Shown here piece after piece: positions 1-5,064 of a DNA stretch of 5,064 nt; within the stretch, counting starts at the first letter, position 1, and each line of letters begins with the position of its first letter. A model generated the notes under the pieces. It saw only the letters and a program-made list of their open reading frames with translations, searched no databases and was not told where the DNA came from. The translations under genes were made by a program, and so were the position numbers. The stretch is from Synergistaceae bacterium (lineage in GTDB: Bacteria; Synergistota; Synergistia; Synergistales; Synergistaceae): assembly GCA_031274115.1 (NCBI GenBank), contig JAISQP010000176.1:1-5064 (forward strand), in the 5' to 3' direction.

Positions 1-92
1 ACGTCCCCGGTATGTACATGCCAGAGTTCGGGGATAAAGACAATAGCATCGAAGCCGCTATTGCCTGCGTGGAAGTCTGGTTGACCGACTGA
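1..92 (+). CDS. C-terminal end of an unrecognised upstream protein (partial)
   Basis: A reading frame open from the left edge (first full codon at base 3) encodes 29 residues and stops with TGA at 90-92. The visible tail begins VPGMYMPEFGDKDN and ends in a helix-like stretch, IEAAIACVEVWLTD. It is favoured over the other two forward frames because it ends only 27 bases before the acoA-like start and has a protein-like composition. One alternative frame stops at 36 and the other gives an unconvincing peptide. I do not recognise the family; the tail is too short to assign. Its closeness to the next gene suggests it belongs to the same transcript, but whether it shares in the same metabolism cannot be judged from this fragment. 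Confidence 0.55.
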   Translation, partial: VPGMYMPEFGDKDNSIEAAIACVEVWLTD

Positions 93-105
93 TTTGTCAG
101 CGAAA

Positions 106-113
106 AGAGGGGG
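106..113 (+). promoter_or_regulatory. Ribosome binding site for the E1 alpha gene
   Basis: The purine run AGAGGGGG lies 6 bases before the ATG at 120. It supports this start over the internal ATG codons at residues 11 and 15 of the frame. Confidence 0.6.
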
Positions 114-119
114 ATTGCC

Positions 120-1106
120 ATGAAAGAGAGTGAAGTGTCGTTCCGCAACATGTACACCTGTATGAGAAAGATTCGCGAGTTCGAAACGACGGCCATGAAT
201 CGGTTCGCAGAGGGACAGATTCCTGGGTTCGTCCATCTGTACATCGGCGAAGAGGCAGTTGCGACAGGGGTATGCGAGAATCTGAGGGAAAATGATTTTA
301 TTACGAGCACCCACAGAGGGCACGGGCACATCATCGCAAAAGGCGGAGACCTCAAGTTTATGATGGCTGAACTCTTTGGAAAAGCCACTGGCTATTGCAA
401 GGGCAAGGGCGGCTCCATGCACATCGCCGACGCATCACGCGGCATCCTTGGCGCCAACGGAATTGTCGGAGCGGGGCACAATATCGCAGTGGGCGCCGGT
501 CTTTCCGCGAAATTAAAGAATACCGAACAGGTCTGCGTTTGTTTCTTCGGCGACGCGTCTACAAATCAGGGAACATTCCACGAGGCGCTGAACCTCGCCA
601 GCATATGGAAGCTTCCGGTAGTTTATGTCTGCGAGAACAACTACTACGGGATATCGATGTCTCAGGCGAGACACCAGGCGATAAAAGACATTGCGGATCG
701 CGCGGGATCGTACGGAGTCCCGGGGCTTGCGGTCGACGGCAACGACGTAATGGCGGTATACGAGGCCGCCAAAGAGGCCATCGCTCGGGCCCGCAAGGGA
801 CTCGGCCCCTCCCTCATCGAGTGCAAGACCTACAGACACAGGGGGCATTTCGAGGGCGACCCGGGCGCGTACAAGCCGACGGAGGAGCAGAAGGCGTGGC
901 TGGAGAAGGACCCGATTCCACGTTTCCGCGACTTCGTCCTCAAAAACGAACTGCTTTCCGAAGCTGACATCAAAGAGATTGACGAGTCTGTCAAGAAGGC
1001 TATAGAGGAAGCTGTCCGCTTTGCTGACGACAGCCCGACGCCCGACCCGGCAAGCGTAGTCGTTGACATCTATTCCGATATTATCGAGGAGGTGCGCGTA
1101 AGATGA
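120..1106 (+). CDS. acoA: Acetoin dehydrogenase E1 component, alpha subunit (TPP-dependent)
   Basis: This is the alpha subunit of a thiamine-diphosphate-dependent E1 (328 aa, usual for AcoA/PdhA). With the beta subunit it would cleave acetoin, release acetaldehyde and pass the acetyl unit to the E2 lipoyl group in a cytoplasmic complex. Visible motifs are GFVHLYIGEEA (36-46), the active-site loop STHRGHGH (63-70), GKGGSMHIAD (95-104) and the TPP/Mg site starting GDAS (144-147) and ending CENN (171-174). The conserved basic loop YRHRGHFEGDPG is at 238-249. The phosphodiphosphate-binding motif reads GDA where GDG is usual. The IPGFVHLY and LGANGIVG stretches resemble AcoA-type E1 more than branched-chain E1, but a pyruvate-type substrate cannot be excluded from this subunit alone. 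The stop overlaps the next start by 4 bases, consistent with translational coupling of the two E1 subunits. Confidence 0.9.
   Translation: MKESEVSFRNMYTCMRKIREFETTAMNRFAEGQIPGFVHLYIGEEAVATGVCENLRENDFITSTHRGHGHIIAKGGDLKFMMAELFGKATGYCKGKGGSMHIADASRGILGANGIVGAGHNIAVGAGLSAKLKNTEQVCVCFFGDASTNQGTFHEALNLASIWKLPVVYVCENNYYGISMSQARHQAIKDIADRAGSYGVPGLAVDGNDVMAVYEAAKEAIARARKGLGPSLIECKTYRHRGHFEGDPGAYKPTEEQKAWLEKDPIPRFRDFVLKNELLSEADIKEIDESVKKAIEEAVRFADDSPTPDPASVVVDIYSDIIEEVRVR
1086..1093 (+). promoter_or_regulatory. Ribosome binding site for the E1 beta gene, inside acoA
   Basis: GAGGAGGT lies within the last codons of the alpha-subunit gene, 9 bases before the ATG at 1103. It fixes the beta start at the overlapping ATGA rather than at the ATG three codons later (1112). 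Confidence 0.7.
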
Positions 1107-2071
1107 GCATCATGACATATGGAGAGGCAATTCGCGAGGGTATGAGCATCCGTATGCGCGAAAACGAGAACGTAATCCTCTTCGGGGAGGACGTCGGTGC
1201 GTTTGGAGGATGTTTTGGCTTAACGATAGGGATGTTCGACGAGTTCGGAGGCGAGCGGGTCAGAGACACTCCGATCTCCGAGGGAGTCATCGTCGGTTGC
1301 GCCGTCGGCGCTGCGGCGACCGGGCTTCGCCCGATAGCCGAGCTGATGTTCATCGACTTCCTCACCGTGGGCATGGATCAGCTCGTCAATCAGGCTGCTA
1401 AGATGCGTTATATGTTCGGAGGCCATATTTCGATGCCTCTTGTGCTGCGTCTCCCCGCCGGTGGCGGGCTAGGCGCGGCGGCGCAGCACTCTCAGTCGCT
1501 CGAAGCCTGGGTCACCCACGTTCCCGGCCTCAAGGTCGTCTATCCGTCGACGCCGCAGGATGCGCTGGGATTGATGCTCTCCGCGATCGATGATGACAAT
1601 CCGGTCGTTTACGTAGAGCATAAAGCGATATACGGATTGAAGGGCGAGGTTGGGGCCATCAAGCCCATCCCGATTGGAAAGGGCGAGATCAAACGGACCG
1701 GCAAAGACGTGACCGTAATAGCCACCGGCAAGATGGTCCACGAATCGCTCGCCGCCGCCGAGACTCTGTCAGGGCAAGGTATCAGCGTAGAGGTTCTCGA
1801 TCCGCGTTCGCTCTATCCTCTCGATGTAGAGCTTATCAGGGAATCCGTCTCGAAGACGCACAAGGTGGTCATCGTGACAGAGGAGAACAAACGCGGCGGG
1901 TACGCCGGCGAGATATCGGCGATTATCGCCGAGGATTACTTCGACTTGCTCGACGCTCCAGTTGTGCGAGTCGGCGCCCTCAACTCCCCAGTGCCGTTCG
2001 CGCCGGTTTTGGAGCAGGTCATGCTCCCTAACTCGCAGGACGTCGTCAACGCGATAAAGCGGGTAGCGTGA
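1103..2071 (+). CDS. acoB: Acetoin dehydrogenase E1 component, beta subunit
   Basis: This is the beta subunit of the E1 heterotetramer (322 aa, normal family length). It has an N-terminal transketolase-like pyrimidine-binding domain (about 4-180) and a C-terminal transketolase domain (about 195-315). Key motifs are GEDVG (28-32), DTPISE (55-60) with Glu60 in the position of the glutamate that activates the TPP aminopyrimidine, QHSQSLEAW (128-136) with His129 as the likely active-site histidine, VEHKAIYGLKGEV (171-183), DPRSLYPLD (233-241) and a closing SPVPFAPVLE (295-304). No key residue seems missing. The 4-base overlap with the alpha gene supports a 1:1 product ratio. Assignment as AcoB rather than PdhB or BkdA2 rests on the neighbouring AcoX gene and operon order; the E1 beta fold itself is certain. 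Confidence 0.9.
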   Translation: MSIMTYGEAIREGMSIRMRENENVILFGEDVGAFGGCFGLTIGMFDEFGGERVRDTPISEGVIVGCAVGAAATGLRPIAELMFIDFLTVGMDQLVNQAAKMRYMFGGHISMPLVLRLPAGGGLGAAAQHSQSLEAWVTHVPGLKVVYPSTPQDALGLMLSAIDDDNPVVYVEHKAIYGLKGEVGAIKPIPIGKGEIKRTGKDVTVIATGKMVHESLAAAETLSGQGISVEVLDPRSLYPLDVELIRESVSKTHKVVIVTEENKRGGYAGEISAIIAEDYFDLLDAPVVRVGALNSPVPFAPVLEQVMLPNSQDVVNAIKRVA

Positions 2072-2112
2072 GAATCGCCGGGCCGCGGGAATAAGACGGT
2101 CGCGTAGAGCAT

Positions 2113-2118
2113 AAGGAG
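2113..2118 (+). promoter_or_regulatory. Ribosome binding site for the acoX-like gene
   Basis: AAGGAG, followed by AG, sits 7 bases before the ATG at 2126. It lies in the 54-base gap after the E1 beta gene, which otherwise shows no clear terminator hairpin or promoter. Confidence 0.65.
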
Positions 2119-2125
2119 AGGGCCG

Positions 2126-3124
2126 ATGGCATCCATAGGTATCATTGCAAACCCAGCGTCCGGAAAGGATATCAGGCGGCTTGTCTCGTACGCCACAGTT
2201 ATTGACAACAACGAGAAGGTAAACATTGTCAAACGCATCGTTCTGGCCGCTCAAGGCTACGGGGTAGACGAGGTATATATCATGCCGGACAGTTTCATGA
2301 TGGGCGAAAAGGTCAGCGAAGAGCTGACAGCCGAGGGCTCGCTCCGCATCGAATGCAAGACGCTGGAGATGAGGATCGAGGCCGCCGCTTCCGACTCGAT
2401 GGAGGCTGCCCGGAGGATGAACGAGCTGAACGTCGGCTGCGTTGTTGTGCTGGGTGGAGACGGTACGAGCCGAGCCGTGGCGAAGGGAATCGGAGACGTT
2501 CCGATAATCCCGATTTCCACAGGTACGAACAACGTGTACCCTACGATGATCGAGGGCACCGTCGCCGGCATGACTGCCGCTGTCACGGCCCTCTCTTCCG
2601 AACCCAGAAGCACATGCGTCCACGACAAAAGGATCGAGGTATACCGCGACGGAGAACTCTCCGACATCGCCCTTGTCGACGCGGTCATCTCGAACGACAT
2701 ATGCATCGGAGCGAGGGCGATCTGGAACATCTCGTCCGTTCGCAAAATCATCGCGACCAGGTCGCATCCGGCGAGCATAGGGTTCTCCGCCGCGATCGGC
2801 GTCTTTGAAATAGTGACTCCGGAGGACGACTTCGGATATGCGATAGAGATGGGCGGAGAGATGGTTTTGTTAACGGCGCCAATAGCGCCCGGAATTGTGC
2901 GGCGGATAGGACTGTCGGACGCGCGCAGGTACGAGCTGGGGACGAAGTTTCCGCAGAAGATAGACAAAAACTGCGTAGTGGCCCTCGACGGGGAGCGCGA
3001 GATACAGATCGACGCCGGAGAACGAGTGGAATTTTGTGTCGACAGGAGCGGACCGTGGCGCGTAGACATTCACAAAACCCTTGAAAAGGCGCATGCTGAT
3101 GGGTTTTTCAGAATAGCCAACTGA
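2126..3124 (+). CDS. acoX: AcoX-family protein with NAD-kinase-like fold
   Basis: This 332-aa protein matches the acetoin-catabolism protein X pattern, a branch of the ATP-NAD kinase superfamily. The N-terminus IGIIANPASGKDIRRLV (4-20) is typical. The superfamily nucleotide-binding motif GGDGT is at 110-114, followed by IIPISTGTNNVYP (127-139), which takes the place of the NxGTLGFL-like stretch of true NAD kinases. VALDGERE (285-292) resembles the conserved DG region near the C-terminus of the family. No signal peptide or membrane segment is seen, so it should be cytoplasmic. Its place between the E1 and E2 genes ties it to the complex. I know of no established biochemical role for AcoX: it is not a catalytic component of the acetoin cleavage system. 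It could phosphorylate a nucleotide or small metabolite, but that is inference from the fold. A lipid or diacylglycerol kinase is less likely given the AcoX-type N-terminus and context. Confidence 0.85.
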   Translation: MASIGIIANPASGKDIRRLVSYATVIDNNEKVNIVKRIVLAAQGYGVDEVYIMPDSFMMGEKVSEELTAEGSLRIECKTLEMRIEAAASDSMEAARRMNELNVGCVVVLGGDGTSRAVAKGIGDVPIIPISTGTNNVYPTMIEGTVAGMTAAVTALSSEPRSTCVHDKRIEVYRDGELSDIALVDAVISNDICIGARAIWNISSVRKIIATRSHPASIGFSAAIGVFEIVTPEDDFGYAIEMGGEMVLLTAPIAPGIVRRIGLSDARRYELGTKFPQKIDKNCVVALDGEREIQIDAGERVEFCVDRSGPWRVDIHKTLEKAHADGFFRIAN

Positions 3125-3127
3125 TAT

Positions 3128-3134
3128 GGAGGAG
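3128..3134 (+). promoter_or_regulatory. Ribosome binding site for the E2 gene
   Basis: GGAGGAG lies in the 18-base gap, 8 bases before the ATG at 3143. It is a strong match to the anti-Shine-Dalgarno sequence. Confidence 0.7.
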
Positions 3135-3142
3135 AGTATAAG

Positions 3143-4429
3143 ATGGCCACATTGCTTGTCTTGCCAAAACTTGGCCTGACAATGACCGAGGGAACGCTGA
3201 GCAAATGGTACAAAGCGGAGGGCGACATAATCAAAAAGGGAGACGTACTCTATTCGCTCGAAACGGATAAACTCACGAACGAGATAGAGTCGGCCTACGA
3301 GGGCATACTTTTAAAAATAATCCTCCCCAGCGGCAGTTTGGCTCCGTGCCTCTCTCCGGTCGCCGTAATCGGCGAGGCGAACGAGGACATATCGTTCCTT
3401 CTCGCCCAATCCGGCGCTCCGGCCGCTAAGGAAGCTTCGGCTTCGGTTGCGGCCCAGACCGCTCCAACGCCAGCCACGGCTGAGCCTGGAGCCAGAATCG
3501 TCGCCTCTCCCGCCGCCAGAAAACTCGCCAGGGAGAGGAGGATAGATCTGTCTCTCGTGACGGGAAGCGGCGCGGGCGGCCGAGTGGAGCTCAAGGACAT
3601 CGAGAGCTTTGACCCTTCGCGAGTGAAGATCTCTCCGACAGCCGCAAAGATGTTGTCGGAGAGCGGTATCTCACCCTCGGACGCGGGCGTGACGGAGGGG
3701 AGAATTATGAAGTCTGACGTCGAGAAGCTGCTTGCCGCTTCCTCGGGTCGGGGCGCGACCGAGTCGAAGCCGATGACCCGTATGCGCAGGGTAATTGCCC
3801 AGCGCATGACTGAAAGTTGGCACACGAGCCCGGCTGTGACGCTGGACATCAGCGTGGATGTGACCGCGCTTGCCGGGATGAGGGCTTCGCTGAAGGCCGA
3901 GGGGATAAAGGCGTCGTATACTGATTTTATCGTCTACATCGTCTCTCGAACGCTTTTGGCTCACCCGAACCTCAACTGCACAATAGAGGGAGATAGCATC
4001 GTCTACAGAAATTACGTCAACATGGGCGTGGCCGTGGCGCTTCCAGACGGTCTGCTCGTGCCGGTGATAAGGGACGCTCACGCAAAAGGCATCTCCGAAC
4101 TGACATCCGATCTTGCGTCGTTGGCGGAGAGGGCCCGCGGCAATTCCCTTTCGACGGACGACCTCACGGGCGGTACGTTCACGATCAGCAATCTCGGCAT
4201 GTACGGCATCGAAAGCTTCTCGCCGATAATCAACCAGCCCGAGGTCGCTATCCTTGGAGTAAACGCCATCAAGGATACCGTCGTGCCAGTAAACGGACAG
4301 TTCGTCGTGAAACCTTTGCTCAGGCTCTCCCTCACCACCGACCACAGAGCTGTGGACGGGGCGGTTGCGGCGCAGTTCCTGGCGGATATCAGGAAGAGGA
4401 TGGAAAATCCGGCTCTTCTGCTGCTGTAG
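3143..4429 (+). CDS. acoC: Dihydrolipoamide acetyltransferase, E2 component
   Basis: This is the core acyltransferase of the complex (428 aa); it carries the acetyl group on lipoate and transfers it to CoA. Domains in order: one lipoyl domain (about 1-78) with the lipoylation site ETDKLTNEIES (40-50, Lys43); an Ala/Pro/Thr-rich flexible linker (about 90-117); a peripheral subunit-binding domain (about 118-155, SPAARKLARERRIDLS through GAGGRVELKDIE); a second similar segment (about 161-198, ISPTAAKMLSESGISPSD through EGRIMKSDVEKLL); a short linker; and a chloramphenicol-acetyltransferase-like catalytic domain (about 208-428). The catalytic motif is TTDHRAVDGA (398-407), with His401 and Asp405; SNLGMYGIESFSPIINQP (349-366) is also typical. 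The tandem binding domain is unusual, as many bacterial E2 proteins have one. The acyl specificity (acetyl) is inferred from the AcoX neighbour, since the motifs are shared with PdhC and BkdB. Confidence 0.9.
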   Translation: MATLLVLPKLGLTMTEGTLSKWYKAEGDIIKKGDVLYSLETDKLTNEIESAYEGILLKIILPSGSLAPCLSPVAVIGEANEDISFLLAQSGAPAAKEASASVAAQTAPTPATAEPGARIVASPAARKLARERRIDLSLVTGSGAGGRVELKDIESFDPSRVKISPTAAKMLSESGISPSDAGVTEGRIMKSDVEKLLAASSGRGATESKPMTRMRRVIAQRMTESWHTSPAVTLDISVDVTALAGMRASLKAEGIKASYTDFIVYIVSRTLLAHPNLNCTIEGDSIVYRNYVNMGVAVALPDGLLVPVIRDAHAKGISELTSDLASLAERARGNSLSTDDLTGGTFTISNLGMYGIESFSPIINQPEVAILGVNAIKDTVVPVNGQFVVKPLLRLSLTTDHRAVDGAVAAQFLADIRKRMENPALLLL

Positions 4430-4434
4430 GGAGG
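4429..4434 (+). promoter_or_regulatory. Ribosome binding site for the E3 gene, overlapping the E2 stop
   Basis: GGGAGG begins in the last base of the E2 stop codon (TAG, 4427-4429). A T-rich 7-base spacer then leads to the ATG at 4442. This fixes the start of the truncated E3 gene. Confidence 0.7.
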
Positions 4435-4441
4435 ATTTTTA

Positions 4442-5064
4442 ATGTCTGACACTGTTAAGGTCGCGGTAATTGGAGGCGGCCCCGGAGGTTATGTCGCCGC
4501 GATTCGGGCGGCTCAACTCGGGGCCGAGGTGACGTTGATAGAGGAGAACAAGCTTGGGGGAACGTGCCTCAACGTCGGATGCATACCCACGAAGGTTCTG
4601 CTTCACAGCTCGCATCTCCTGGACATAGCGAGGGGCGGCGCCGAGTTTGGAATTACAGCCGAACCGACCGTAGACTTCGCTCAGGTGCAGAAACACAAGG
4701 AGAAGATCGTGAACAGGCTGGTCGGCGGAGTCCGCTCGCTCCTGAAGGCAAACAAGGCGAATGTCCTGAGCGGATGCGCTTCGTTCAAAGACGGTAAAAC
4801 GCTGTCGATAAAAGGCGATGCGGAGGAGACGACGATCACTCCCGATAAGATTATCATAGCGGCAGGGTCCAAACCGGTGAAACTGCCGATAAAGGGCATT
4901 GAATCGCCGCAGTGCGTGGATTCGACCGGCGCCCTTTCCTTCGGCGCCGTTCCTAAGAGCATGGTCATAATAGGCGGAGGGGTTATCGGAGTCGAGCTCG
5001 CAACGGTCTACAGCTCGTTTGGAACGAAGACGACCATCGTGGAGATGGAGCCTGAGATACTGCC
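4442..5064 (+). CDS. acoL: Dihydrolipoamide dehydrogenase, E3 component (partial, 3' end missing)
   Basis: The frame is open from ATG 4442 to the window edge, giving 207 complete codons, a little under half of the roughly 460 residues usual for E3. The enzyme is an FAD flavoprotein that re-oxidises the dihydrolipoyl group of E2 and reduces NAD+. Visible are the N-terminal FAD dinucleotide-binding motif VIGGGPGGYVAA (9-20), the redox-active disulfide GGTCLNVGCIP (39-49, Cys42 and Cys47), the IIIAAGSKP segment (137-145) and the NAD-binding motif IIGGGVIGVELA (176-187). The protein begins directly with the FAD domain, so it has no N-terminal lipoyl domain such as some E3 proteins carry. The C-terminal His-Glu pair and dimer interface lie outside the window. 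It follows E2 by 12 bases and is clearly part of the same operon. The family is certain; the name acoL (rather than lpdA) rests on context. Confidence 0.9.
   Translation, partial: MSDTVKVAVIGGGPGGYVAAIRAAQLGAEVTLIEENKLGGTCLNVGCIPTKVLLHSSHLLDIARGGAEFGITAEPTVDFAQVQKHKEKIVNRLVGGVRSLLKANKANVLSGCASFKDGKTLSIKGDAEETTITPDKIIIAAGSKPVKLPIKGIESPQCVDSTGALSFGAVPKSMVIIGGGVIGVELATVYSSFGTKTTIVEMEPEIL

Noticed and set aside
89..100. Short inverted repeat CTGA-TTTG-TCAG after the upstream stop codon
   Set aside because: A 4-bp stem with no T-run is too weak for a terminator and is expected by chance.
2072..2125. GC-rich gap (CCGGGCCGCGGG) between acoB and acoX as a possible terminator or attenuator
   Set aside because: The self-complementary core is very short, no stable stem with a following T-run forms, and the gap ends in a normal ribosome binding site.
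1769..2767. Long open frame of 332 codons on the minus strand across the acoB/acoX boundary
   Set aside because: It lies wholly antisense to two well-supported genes. Its translation is rich in Arg, Asp and His with no recognisable motif, as expected of a shadow frame in GC-rich coding DNA.
2257..3069. Minus-strand open frame of 270 codons opposite acoX
   Set aside because: Fully contained in the AcoX gene. The Ser/Thr/Pro-rich product has no family motifs, and it is in register as a mirror of the coding frame.
3671..4345. Minus-strand open frame of 224 codons opposite the E2 catalytic domain
   Set aside because: It overlaps the conserved E2 catalytic region, and its composition is typical of an antisense artefact.
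4564..4797. Small plus-strand frame of 77 codons inside the E3 gene
   Set aside because: It is out of frame with the clearly homologous dihydrolipoamide dehydrogenase reading frame and has an Arg/Gly-rich shadow composition.

Overview
This window carries most of an acetoin-dehydrogenase-type 2-oxoacid dehydrogenase operon, entirely on the + strand. The layout is: the last 29 codons of an unrecognised upstream gene; E1 alpha (acoA-like); E1 beta (acoB-like); an NAD-kinase-fold protein of the AcoX family; the lipoyl-bearing E2 acyltransferase (acoC-like); and the first 207 codons of the E3 dihydrolipoamide dehydrogenase (acoL-like), which is cut by the window end. The order A-B-X-C-L matches the acoABXCL arrangement that I recall from Clostridium magnum. 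The presence of AcoX, rather than E1/E2/E3 similarity alone, is what favours acetoin over pyruvate or branched-chain 2-oxoacids as the substrate.

The genes are tightly packed. E1 alpha and E1 beta overlap by 4 bases (ATGA). The other gaps are 54, 18 and 12 bases, and each start has a purine-rich Shine-Dalgarno sequence 6-9 bases upstream. I see no terminator between genes and no convincing promoter. Only 27 bases separate the upstream gene from acoA, so transcription probably starts outside the window. No sigma-54 (-24/-12) element of the kind used by AcoR-controlled operons is visible in the first 119 bases.

In the expected pathway, the E1 heterotetramer (TPP-dependent) cleaves acetoin to acetaldehyde and a hydroxyethyl/acetyl unit. 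E2 takes the acetyl unit on its lipoyl-lysine (Lys43) and passes it to CoA. E3 re-oxidises dihydrolipoamide with FAD and NAD+. AcoX has a kinase-like GGDGT motif but no role in the reaction that I know to be demonstrated.

The organism is a moderately GC-rich bacterium that makes much use of AGG/AGA and ATA codons and strong GGAGG-type ribosome binding sites. This, with the clostridial-type gene order, would fit an anaerobe of the Synergistota or Bacillota, but that is only an inference. The most notable details are an apparent second, tandem E3/E1-binding domain in E2 and the conserved but functionally unexplained AcoX in the middle of the operon. I found no mobile elements, RNA genes, CRISPR or major repeats, and no wholly new system.
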